Shown piece by piece: positions 1-6,873 of a stretch of DNA of 7,374 bases. The notes under the pieces were generated by a model. It was not told the origin of the DNA. It saw nothing but the letters and a program-made list of their open reading frames with translations, and ran no database searches. The DNA comes from Desulfocapsa sp. (lineage in GTDB: Bacteria > Desulfobacterota > Desulfobulbia > Desulfobulbales > Desulfocapsaceae): assembly GCA_029934815.1 (NCBI GenBank), contig JAOZLM010000107.1, forward strand, positions 1 to 7,374, in the 5' to 3' direction. A program made the translations under genes and the position numbers. Each line of letters begins with the position of its first letter. Positions within the stretch are counted from its first letter, which is position 1.

Positions 1-52
1 AACGACAGCAAATTTGCAGTGACGAAGAAGATGAAGAGTTTTTACGACGCCA

Positions 53-889
53 TCAAGCTTCCAAAACAGCTCCCACTGTGCCAAAGAAAAACCGTTCACC
101 TAAATGTGCATGCAGCAGCGATGCTTTTTCAAGCCCGGTACAGTGTGACACGCCAAGATGCTCTATATTATATTGATCGATAACTTTTAATGTTTCATCA
201 AATTGTGAACCCGAGGCAAAGCCCAAATGAGTGCCACCGATCACAGCATATATGCGGTCCTTACCCAATTGTTCTGTCACATAATTGAGGATATTCACCA
301 TTCCGGCATGTGCGCATCCCAAAACAATGATTAAGCCCTTATCACTATCCAGTACCATGGAAAGATCATCCTCCACAGGATCAGGATGAACTCGCTTCCC
401 GTCAGGAAATAGGAGTGTCATGTTGGGATCGTTCTTTTCAAACAGGCTTTTACGTGGAATTTGACCAGTGAGATAAACACCGGAACCAACTTCCACCAAT
501 TCGGTACCCAGCTTAAAAACAGCCCCTAGAGATTCCAGATAGCCACGTCGATAAGGAATACCGATATCACGGGTCACGTCATTTTTAGACCAGATACGCT
601 GTGCAAACATCTCGCTGTGCCCATAGACATCCACCACTCCTTTTCGTTTCAGAACCGCTGGCAAGCCACCCGTATGATCATAGTGACCATGGCTGATCAT
701 AATGGCTTCAATACTTCGCAGTTCCTTATCCAACGCAAGGGAATTGTGCATGATACTTAGCCCCTGCCCGGTATCGAACAGATAATTCCCCTTATCCGTT
801 TCGATAAAACAGGAAAAGCCATGCTCCCCAATGACATCTGAGGGGACTCCCACTGAGTTTTCACATAATATTGTTACACGAGTCTTCAT
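53..889 (-). CDS. MBL-fold metal-dependent hydrolase, COG1237 type
   Basis: The 278-residue product is a soluble metallo-beta-lactamase-fold protein. The metal-binding motif is SHGHYDHTGG, with His67, His69, Asp71 and His72. A further ligand His is in GCAH (His194), and the C-terminal part has GGTHLGF (His221) and SHCTG (His249). This set, and the N-terminal MKTRVTILCEN start, match the COG1237 branch, which includes archaeal dihydropteroate-synthase-like and ribofuranosyl-aminobenzene-phosphate synthase homologues. The exact substrate cannot be read from sequence, and database names such as '7,8-dihydropterin-6-yl-methyl... synthase' should be treated cautiously. The chosen ATG gives the conserved N-terminus, although the ribosome binding site is weak (a GGA 12 nt upstream). 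The gene lies 43 nt downstream of trkA on the same strand, so co-transcription is plausible, but no functional link to K+ uptake is evident. No signal peptide is seen. Confidence 0.88.
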   Translation of the reverse strand: MKTRVTILCENSVGVPSDVIGEHGFSCFIETDKGNYLFDTGQGLSIMHNSLALDKELRSIEAIMISHGHYDHTGGLPAVLKRKGVVDVYGHSEMFAQRIWSKNDVTRDIGIPYRRGYLESLGAVFKLGTELVEVGSGVYLTGQIPRKSLFEKNDPNMTLLFPDGKRVHPDPVEDDLSMVLDSDKGLIIVLGCAHAGMVNILNYVTEQLGKDRIYAVIGGTHLGFASGSQFDETLKVIDQYNIEHLGVSHCTGLEKASLLHAHLGERFFFGTVGAVLEA

Positions 890-932
890 TGGTATCAGCT
901 ATCCAAGAGTAAAAGGTAAAAACACCTAATAA

Positions 933-2327
933 TTACAGAAACAACTCACGCACGTCTTTCAAGTGCAACGAATCACAAATCACAATGGCACGATCCCCTG
1001 CATTAATCCGGGTTTCACCAACCGCCGTTTCCCACAAACCATCTCGAAAAACAGAACCAATAATAATATATTCGCCAAGTTTTGTATCGAGTTTTGCCAG
1101 TTTTTTTCTGGTGATGGGAGATCCGGGAGCGGCAATTAAATCAACAACCTCTGCTTCAAAACCATGCATGTGAGAAACAGACAGCATCTCGCTGCGCTGA
1201 ATAAATGTGAAAATCTCATTTCCGGCCAGAATCTTTTTATTAATGGCAATATCTGAACCGCTGGTGGATGCCAGAACCACATATTCCTCTTTATTTACAA
1301 GGGAAATGGTCTTTGTTTTATTCCCGCCATGATCTGCAGCCTCTGCCAGATGCTTCACCAGCATACAGGTCATGATATTGGTTTCATTTTCACCAGTGGT
1401 TGCTATGAAAGTGTCGGTGTCGGCAATTCCCGCAGCGATAAGTACCTCCTTGTCCGATCCATCACCGAGCAGCACTTCGGTATCGGGAAGCATGGCGGAG
1501 AGTTCTGATGCCCGTTTTTCATCTTTTTCAAGGAGTTTGACCCGTACTGATCGCCCAAGGAGTTCCGCAATACGGCTGCCAACCAATCCGCCACCAACAA
1601 TCATCACCCGTAGACGATGCTGTTTTTGAATGCCGGTTATTTCCATCAGCCTTGGAAGGTCTTCGGTACCGGCCATAATCAATATCTGATCATGGGGGTG
1701 AACTTCTGTCTGCCCGTTGGGGATAATTGTCTCAATACCTCTGGCAATTGCCACCACCCGAAAAGCGATATCATTATAACTTCGGGCTATATCAATGAGG
1801 TTTTTTCCGGCAAAAGGAGAGTCATCATCGATACGAGTAGCCATGGCCTGCATTTTGCCAAGGGCAATATCAATAATTTCATCACCAGCCGCCCGTTTAA
1901 TAAGGCGTTCGATTTCCTGCGCAACCAGCTCTTCAGGATGAATAAAAAGATCAATTTTCAGATCGTCACCGGAGAGAAACGAATCATCATGTCCATATTC
2001 ACCAGATCGTACGCGGGCAATTTTCTGCTCGATACCAAAACGATTGGCAATTATGGCAGACAGCATATTCACCGCATCATTGTCAGTGACTGCAATCATA
2101 AAATCCATGGCTTCAGCATTTGCTTCCTGCCAGTTAGCTATGGACATCGCATTTCCGGTTATAAGACGGGCATCAAGATGCTCATCCGCCTTACGTACAA
2201 GATCGGCGTCCGGCTCAATAACAGTGAGAGCGTATCCTTCATGTACCAGCCGTTTAGCGAGATACAAACCAATTCCGCCAAGGCCAATGACCAGTATATT
2301 TTCTTCCTTTTTCTTTTTTCCGAACAT
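933..2327 (-). CDS. trkA: Trk potassium uptake system NAD-binding subunit TrkA
   Basis: This is a 464-residue cytosolic gating subunit for a TrkH/TrkG-type K+ transporter. It has the full duplicated RCK layout: RCK_N about 9-130, RCK_C about 148-232, RCK_N about 238-365 and RCK_C about 383-464. Both Rossmann loops are intact: GLGGIG at 15-20, with the acidic end of the second strand at Glu38, and GGGLVG at 245-250, with Glu267. Length agrees with bacterial TrkA (about 450-460). The N-terminus has a short lysine-rich lead (GKKKKEEN) before the first strand. The start is the only upstream Met, but no Shine-Dalgarno sequence precedes it. No trkH or other Trk membrane subunit is present in the window, so the partner must be encoded elsewhere. 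The gene is divergent from an operon whose K+ channel also carries tandem RCK domains, and is followed by an MBL-fold hydrolase gene. Confidence 0.95.
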   Translation of the reverse strand: MFGKKKKEENILVIGLGGIGLYLAKRLVHEGYALTVIEPDADLVRKADEHLDARLITGNAMSIANWQEANAEAMDFMIAVTDNDAVNMLSAIIANRFGIEQKIARVRSGEYGHDDSFLSGDDLKIDLFIHPEELVAQEIERLIKRAAGDEIIDIALGKMQAMATRIDDDSPFAGKNLIDIARSYNDIAFRVVAIARGIETIIPNGQTEVHPHDQILIMAGTEDLPRLMEITGIQKQHRLRVMIVGGGLVGSRIAELLGRSVRVKLLEKDEKRASELSAMLPDTEVLLGDGSDKEVLIAAGIADTDTFIATTGENETNIMTCMLVKHLAEAADHGGNKTKTISLVNKEEYVVLASTSGSDIAINKKILAGNEIFTFIQRSEMLSVSHMHGFEAEVVDLIAAPGSPITRKKLAKLDTKLGEYIIIGSVFRDGLWETAVGETRINAGDRAIVICDSLHLKDVRELFL

Positions 2328-2433
2328 AATGACGAGTTATACGAAATATCACAATAGAAAGCCAGCAGATATTCATTCCTGCAGACTGGTACAGGAGCAA
2401 GTATTCTCTACCGGAGAAAACAGCTTAAAACAC

Positions 2434-2462
2434 TTCACAGAAACCGGCATTACTGGTATATA
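2434..2462 (+). promoter_or_regulatory. Predicted sigma70-type promoter of the transporter-channel-PilZ operon
   Basis: A -35 box TTCACA (2434-2439, 5 of 6 matches to TTGACA) is separated by exactly 17 bp from a -10 box TATATA (2457-2462, 4 of 6 matches). The TGG immediately before the -10 box provides an extended -10 (TGn) element. Transcription would start near 2468-2470, leaving a leader of about 65 nt before the ATG at 2535. The call rests on motif match and position only. Confidence 0.5.
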
Positions 2463-2467
2463 TGAAA

Positions 2468-2477
2468 AGACATGTCT
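2468..2477. promoter_or_regulatory. Perfect 10-bp palindrome at the predicted transcription start (possible operator)
   Basis: AGACATGTCT is a perfect 10-bp palindrome lying 5 bp after the predicted -10 box, so a bound dimer would cover the start site and repress. The symmetry does not extend further. No regulator gene is in the window and no known operator is recognised. The alternative is a chance palindrome. Confidence 0.3.
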
Positions 2478-2534
2478 CATTACCTGAAAATATCACGAGG
2501 AAAACTCTTTCACTAGTTTACACATCACACCTGA

Positions 2535-3572
2535 ATGAACCTATTATTTCTCTACCTCTTCCTTGCCATTGGCGTTTCTTTTTTGTGTTCTATCCTTGAG
2601 TCAGTTTTGCTCTCCACCAACATGGCCTACATTGCTGTACTCGAAAAAACACGACCATCGGCAGCCAAAATCCTAAAAGGCCATAAGCAGGATCTTAACA
2701 AATCCATTGCGGCCATCCTGATTCTAAACACCATTGCCCACACCCTTGGTGCTGCAGGTGTTGGGGCTCAGGCAGAATCAATCTTTGGCTCCCGTGCTGT
2801 CTTTGTTGTCTCGGTTGCACTCACTTTTGCCATTCTCTTTCTCTCAGAGATTATTCCTAAAACCATTGGTGCAGTTTTCTGGAAAGAACTGGCACCCATT
2901 TCTGCTTACTCCATACGTGTTTGTATCTGGATAACCTATCCGATTATCATACTCACTCTTTTTGTAACGGATCGGATATCCAAGGCCAAGGACAGCGTAA
3001 ACTCACTTACAAAAGCAGAATTACTCGAGTCCACCCTGCTCAGTGAAGACGATGGCGTGATAGATGAACAGGAATCGGATGTAATCGAAAATGTCCTGCA
3101 CCTCGACGAAATTAAAATCCAGGAAATATTGACACCACGTTCCGTTGTCTATGCCCTTGAGGAAAATGCAACTATCAAAGAGGTAATAGAACAGGAGGAC
3201 CTCTTCCAGTTCTCCAGAATCCCTCTCTTTAAAGACTCCATAGATAATATTACCGGCATAGTACTCACCAAAGATATCTTCTTCCAGATGACCAAAGATG
3301 ATTCCCTCACCTTAAGAGAAATAAAAAAAGAATCCTATTCTATCAACGAAAACATCCCTGTTTCCAAAGCATTAAACCTCTTTATCAAAAAGAAAGAGCA
3401 TATGTTTATTGTGGTGGACAGTTACGACCAAACGGAAGGAATCATCACTCTGGAAGATTGTGTTGAGACGCTGCTCGGCGTGGAAATAATGGATGAGAGT
3501 GACGCTGTGGAGGATATGCGTGCTTACGCAAAACAGCAGATGAAAATGAAACGGAAGAATAACGGTATGTAA
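2535..3572 (+). CDS. CNNM/CorC-like (DUF21 plus CBS pair) membrane transporter, short form
   Basis: The 345-residue product belongs to the CNNM/CorC 'hemolysin-like' family, associated with Mg2+ (or Co2+/Na+) transport. The DUF21 membrane domain covers about 1-150, with hydrophobic segments about 2-27, 57-77, 88-108 and 121-145. Family hallmarks are SILES (Ser19, Glu22), Asn65 in the second segment, and SEIIPK (104-109). A tandem CBS (Bateman) module follows at about 195-315, starting at ILTPR (198-202) and including SRIPLF (227-232), GIVLTKD (241-247) and GIITLED (302-308). Usual bacterial CorC proteins run to about 420-440 residues with a C-terminal CorC_HlyC domain. This one stops soon after the second CBS motif, with a basic tail, so it is a short form rather than a truncation. 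The ATG is preceded directly by an in-frame TGA, which fixes it as the first possible start, though no clear Shine-Dalgarno sequence is present. It is first gene of an operon with a K+ channel 17 bp downstream. Substrate specificity is inferred from family only. Confidence 0.88.
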   Translation: MNLLFLYLFLAIGVSFLCSILESVLLSTNMAYIAVLEKTRPSAAKILKGHKQDLNKSIAAILILNTIAHTLGAAGVGAQAESIFGSRAVFVVSVALTFAILFLSEIIPKTIGAVFWKELAPISAYSIRVCIWITYPIIILTLFVTDRISKAKDSVNSLTKAELLESTLLSEDDGVIDEQESDVIENVLHLDEIKIQEILTPRSVVYALEENATIKEVIEQEDLFQFSRIPLFKDSIDNITGIVLTKDIFFQMTKDDSLTLREIKKESYSINENIPVSKALNLFIKKKEHMFIVVDSYDQTEGIITLEDCVETLLGVEIMDESDAVEDMRAYAKQQMKMKRKNNGM

Positions 3573-3575
3573 CTC

Positions 3576-3579
3576 GAGG
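3576..3579 (+). promoter_or_regulatory. Ribosome binding site of the potassium channel gene
   Basis: GAGG lies 10 nt before the ATG at 3590, within the 17-bp gap after the transporter stop codon. It supports that start, which also leaves the first transmembrane helix complete. Confidence 0.55.
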
Positions 3580-3589
3580 CAAGTGACTG

Positions 3590-5284
3590 ATGAAAACTTT
3601 TCTTGTCCAAATTCTCTTTTTTGTCCAAAATAAAAAAGCAAAAAAGAATGTTCTGCTTCTTGCCAAATTCCTTATCTTTCTGGCTGCCATCATCACCTTA
3701 TACAGTACTGTTTTCCACCTGCTCATGGTGTACGAAGATCAGAACTACAGCTGGATAACAGGTTTTTACTGGACACTTACCGTCATGTCCACACTCGGTT
3801 TTGGCGACATCACCTTCACAACAGATCTTGGCCTGCTCTTTACTCTGCTGGTGCTTCTTTCCGGTGTGGTACTGATGCTGATAATGCTGCCCTTCACCTT
3901 TATCCAGTTTTTCTATGCTCCCTGGCTCGAAGCGCAGAGCCAGGCCCGCACGCCGCACAGTTTACCTGAAGAAACACATACACACGTAATACTGACAAAC
4001 TACGATCCGATCGGCAGAAGTCTGGTGAAAAAGCTTATAAAACATGACTTTGAATACTACTTTGTCACCAGTGATCACCAGCAGGCCGCAGAAATATATG
4101 ATAGCGGCTACCATGTTGTACTTGCTGAAGTGGATGTACCGGCAACGTATGTAAATTTACGTGCAGACCAGGCAGCACTCATCGTCGCCACAGGCGACGA
4201 TTTAACAAACACTGACATCTCTTTCACCGTGCGGGAAGTATGCGATATAACTCCAATTGCCTCCAGCGCCGACAAAGAACACTCCCTTGATATTCTAAAC
4301 TTCCCAAAAAATACCCACGTTTTTCCCTTTATGAAAATGCTGGGTATTCATATGGCTGAAAAAACATTCGCATTTGCCGAACCCCATATTATCGGTCGCT
4401 TTGAACAACTCTGCGTTGCAGAATTTCCTATTCGGGATACAGAGATAGTCGGCCGGACTCTGGTTCAGGCTAATCTCAGACAAAAACTGAACATTACAGT
4501 TATCGGTATCTGGGAAAAGGGAAAGATACTGCAGCCGACAATCGATCAGATCATTGAAAATACCAATATTCTAATCGTTGCCGGGTCAGAAGAGGCCGTC
4601 ACAGAAGCAAACAGACTTCTGAATGCAACGAATATTACACCACTCCCGGATCCCGCCGTTTTGATACTTGGTGGCGGCAGAGTCGGGGAAGCTGCTGCCG
4701 ATTTCTTACGTGAGCGTCAAATCCCATATACTGTTGTTGAAAAACGAAAAAGCTCTTTTAAAGATGATAACTTCCATGTCTACGGCGATGCAGCCAATAT
4801 TGAGGTGTTAAAGGAAGCTGGTATCAATAAGGCAAACTCAGTACTTATCACCACCCATAATGATGCCATGAATATATACCTGGCGTTTTACTGCCGCCAG
4901 CTACGCCCGGATATTCAGATTGTCAGCAGGGCAACAACCGAACGAACCATCACAAAACTGCACCGGGCAGGAGCGGATCTGGTAGATTCTTCCGCTGTAA
5001 TGGGAGCAAACATCATTATGAATCTACTCCAGCCAACTGAGGTTTCTTTCTTTTCAGAAGCAATGAATGTGTTTGAAGTTGCAACACCAAAATCATTTAC
5101 AGGAAAAAACCTGACAGAATTAGAGGTGCGACAAAAGACAAACTGTAGTTTACTGGCGATTAAAGAGGGTGCTGCTTTTATGACAAATCCCAACCCTGAA
5201 ACCCTCTTTACCGCAGGTGGCAAATTAATCCTTGCCGGTTCCTCTGAATCTGAGAAATTGTTCCGACAGGAATTTATGGAATAA
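3590..5284 (+). CDS. Two-TM potassium channel with tandem RCK (TrkA-like) domains, GsuK-like
   Basis: This 564-residue protein is a ligand-gated K+ channel subunit expected to form a tetramer in the inner membrane. TM1 is about 22-46, the pore helix about 56-67, the selectivity filter TLGFGD at 68-73, and TM2 about 80-108 with a possible hinge Gly92. After a linker (APWLEAQ, 110-116) come RCK1_N about 131-245, RCK1_C about 270-345, RCK2_N about 356-475 and RCK2_C about 492-564. The RCK2 Rossmann loop is intact (GGGRVG, 361-366, with Glu384 ending the second strand). The RCK1 loop is degenerate (TNYDPIG, 136-142). Two RCKs per chain mean a tetramer could build the eight-RCK gating ring alone, as in Geobacter GsuK. 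The filter has Phe in place of the common Tyr. Ligand (nucleotide, Ca2+ or other) cannot be decided from sequence. The gene sits between a CNNM transporter and, 3 bp downstream, a PilZ gene. Confidence 0.92.
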   Translation: MKTFLVQILFFVQNKKAKKNVLLLAKFLIFLAAIITLYSTVFHLLMVYEDQNYSWITGFYWTLTVMSTLGFGDITFTTDLGLLFTLLVLLSGVVLMLIMLPFTFIQFFYAPWLEAQSQARTPHSLPEETHTHVILTNYDPIGRSLVKKLIKHDFEYYFVTSDHQQAAEIYDSGYHVVLAEVDVPATYVNLRADQAALIVATGDDLTNTDISFTVREVCDITPIASSADKEHSLDILNFPKNTHVFPFMKMLGIHMAEKTFAFAEPHIIGRFEQLCVAEFPIRDTEIVGRTLVQANLRQKLNITVIGIWEKGKILQPTIDQIIENTNILIVAGSEEAVTEANRLLNATNITPLPDPAVLILGGGRVGEAAADFLRERQIPYTVVEKRKSSFKDDNFHVYGDAANIEVLKEAGINKANSVLITTHNDAMNIYLAFYCRQLRPDIQIVSRATTERTITKLHRAGADLVDSSAVMGANIIMNLLQPTEVSFFSEAMNVFEVATPKSFTGKNLTELEVRQKTNCSLLAIKEGAAFMTNPNPETLFTAGGKLILAGSSESEKLFRQEFME

Positions 5285-5287
5285 GAA

Positions 5288-6229
5288 ATGGCAAAAGAAG
5301 AAGATCCCAAAATATTACTGCGCCAAAACGTGCAAAAAAAGCTGAGCCTTTTTTTCCCTGAAGACAGTTACTCCTTTACCAATCAGGCAGTGGATGACGG
5401 GCTTGAGTCCCACGACTTCATGGTTAAACCGGTAAGCATTCTACCGTTTTTGCAGACAGCTCTACTTGATGATAAAATCCTTGAAGTGGAAATGGATGGT
5501 ATGACCCGCATTTATTTTAGCCGCCTGTACGATGAACTGCCCGAGCTTGTAGAGACTGAGGATGAGGAGGATGGTGAAATCAGCCTTGAAGAACCGGAAT
5601 ATGCAGCAGGTGACTACCTCAAGCTAATGAACCACGTTATCTGCCTCCCACTGGAACCGGGAATGGGCAACCTGGCAATTCGAAATTCTCAGCGGATAGT
5701 GCTCCGCCTTTTCACCTCTAGCCTGGCCATCGAACTGGGCACATTTTTTCAGGATCTTGCCGTGGTACGCGGTTTGCCGGTTTTACGTCTTTCCTTCCCT
5801 ATTATCGGCAGAAAGGTGAAGGGAAACAGGGCCTTCCGTGCCAAAGTAACTCTGGAAATGAATTTTGAGCTTTTTATCAAAGGTAAAAAGAAGCGCCCGG
5901 ATATTGAGACGCACGCAATCGATATCAGCAACGATGGTATGTCGTTTGAGATTCAGAAAGAGGAACAGAAACTCTTTAAAGAAGATGAAATTTGTTCAAT
6001 CCAATTTATTTTAAATGGGGATACACTGACAAAGGTGAACGGAACGGTACGACACATCTCAAAAATTCGTGAGAAAAAAGGGATTCAGTATCGCATAGGC
6101 GTACAATTTGACATCCCTACCCGCTCACTTGCAGCAACCATTGAGACACTGGTCGCCACAGTACAACGTGTACATTTACAGGAGTTATCAGATTTGTCCG
6201 AAGAAAGTGGTATAAATCTGGTACAATAA
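5288..6229 (+). CDS. PilZ-domain protein with extra N-terminal domain
   Basis: The product has 313 residues, appears cytosolic, and has no signal peptide or membrane helix. A PilZ beta-barrel occupies about 175-290: the second conserved motif DISNDG (212-217) fits DxSxxG, and GVQF (271-274) matches the family's late G-x-x-F. The first motif, usually RxxxR, is changed: FRA (183-185) aligns with the end of the motif, but the first Arg position holds Asn180, with Arg181 next to it. c-di-GMP binding is therefore plausible but not assured. Residues 1-170 form an unrecognised domain that may correspond to a YcgR-like N-terminal barrel, interrupted by a highly acidic stretch at 89-105. The ATG follows the channel stop by 3 bp, and a GGA 7 nt upstream lies inside the channel's last codons, so translation is probably coupled. 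This context suggests a role tied to the channel or transporter rather than to flagella, but that is inference. Confidence 0.82.
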   Translation: MAKEEDPKILLRQNVQKKLSLFFPEDSYSFTNQAVDDGLESHDFMVKPVSILPFLQTALLDDKILEVEMDGMTRIYFSRLYDELPELVETEDEEDGEISLEEPEYAAGDYLKLMNHVICLPLEPGMGNLAIRNSQRIVLRLFTSSLAIELGTFFQDLAVVRGLPVLRLSFPIIGRKVKGNRAFRAKVTLEMNFELFIKGKKKRPDIETHAIDISNDGMSFEIQKEEQKLFKEDEICSIQFILNGDTLTKVNGTVRHISKIREKKGIQYRIGVQFDIPTRSLAATIETLVATVQRVHLQELSDLSEESGINLVQ

Positions 6230-6233
6230 ATTC

Positions 6234-6869
6234 TTAAGGCGCCAGACGCTCAACTGCCCATGTATCATTTTCACGCTGATACAGAAAACGATCATGCAAC
6301 CGATTTTTTCTTCCCTGCCAGAACTCAACCGTCTCTGGTTCCACCCTGTATCCTCCCCAGAATGATGGCAGTGGAATATCTCCTTTGCCAAACTTTGCTT
6401 TCATATCCGAAAAACTTTTCAGCAGGAGTTGGCGTGAAGAGATTTTCTGACTTTGTGTTGAAACCCAGGCTGCGATTTGAGAATCCCGGGGACGAGTAAT
6501 AAAATAGCGTGCTGATTCAGCAGCGGTGATAGCTTTTGCACATCCATTAATAGAAATCTGCCTTTCCAGTTCAAGCCATAAAAAATGGAGATTTACCTGA
6601 TCGTTTTCGCCAATCTCATTTGCTTTTCTACTCTTCTGATTTGTAAAGAATACAAACCCTTTTTCGTCGTAGTATTTGAGTAAGACTGTGCGCTGACTAG
6701 GCCGTCCCTCTTTGGAGACAGTTGCCAGAATCATGGCATTGGGATCCAGGATACCGGTATCCTTTGCCTGATTAAACCAATGGGAAAACTGTGCCATGGG
6801 ATCGGTTAACAGATCTTTTCGTTCAAGACCGCTTTTTAAATATTCTCTTCGAAAATTACTTATATCCAT
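6234..6869 (-). CDS. pdxH: Pyridoxamine/pyridoxine 5'-phosphate oxidase
   Basis: This is an FMN-dependent oxidase that converts pyridoxamine or pyridoxine 5'-phosphate to pyridoxal 5'-phosphate, the last step of the vitamin B6 salvage and DXP-dependent routes. The 211-residue product has the family layout throughout: N-terminal DISNFRREY, the FMN-binding region with SQRTVLLKYYDEKG (58-71) and KSRKANEI (79-86), LERQISINGC (101-110), and the C-terminal signature from FWQGRKNRLHDR to the end at RLAP, with Arg190, His192 and Arg194. A longer in-frame reading back to 6971 exists, but it would overlap the upstream nitroreductase by about 98 bp and adds no family sequence. The ATG at 6869 has an ideal AAAGGA 7 nt upstream and gives the usual length. 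It starts 4 bp after the nitroreductase stop, so the two are likely co-translated. It converges with the PilZ gene, with 4 bp between stops. Confidence 0.95.
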   Translation of the reverse strand: MDISNFRREYLKSGLERKDLLTDPMAQFSHWFNQAKDTGILDPNAMILATVSKEGRPSQRTVLLKYYDEKGFVFFTNQKSRKANEIGENDQVNLHFLWLELERQISINGCAKAITAAESARYFITRPRDSQIAAWVSTQSQKISSRQLLLKSFSDMKAKFGKGDIPLPSFWGGYRVEPETVEFWQGRKNRLHDRFLYQRENDTWAVERLAP

Positions 6870-6873
6870 TGCG

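Larger units (their letters stand above)
2344..2496. repeat. 9-bp direct repeat near both ends of the divergent spacer
   Basis: AAATATCAC occurs at 2344-2352 and again at 2488-2496, each preceded by a G one or two bases upstream. One copy lies just ahead of trkA, the other in the predicted 5' leader of the transporter/channel operon. This placement could suit a shared regulator, but a 9-bp AT-rich repeat can also arise by chance. No protein is proposed. Confidence 0.25.

Noticed and set aside
1..183. Open plus-strand frames at the left edge
   Set aside because: Two frames are open from the edge but run far into the hydrolase gene and show no recognisable family. The third ends at 20-22 and could be the last codons of an outside gene, but six codons cannot support a call. 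No hairpin terminator is visible in 1-52.
911..926. AGGT-AAAAAC-ACCT inverted repeat between trkA and the hydrolase gene
   Set aside because: The stem is only 4 bp and AT-rich, too weak for a terminator or attenuator.
2336..2341. TATAAC on the minus strand as a -10 box for trkA
   Set aside because: It would place the transcript start about two bases before the ATG, and the hexamer 17 bp upstream (TGGCTT) matches the -35 consensus poorly.
1617..2357. 246-codon open frame on the plus strand opposite trkA
   Set aside because: It is antisense to a clearly conserved trkA, its translation has no recognisable domain, and it is best explained as a shadow of trkA codon use. The same applies to other antisense frames at 1372-1629 and 2044-2487.
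3870..3990. Internal start producing a separate soluble RCK protein, as in MthK
   Set aside because: No Met or ribosome binding site lies in the linker after TM2. The tandem RCK region already supplies two domains per chain, so no separate RCK product is needed.
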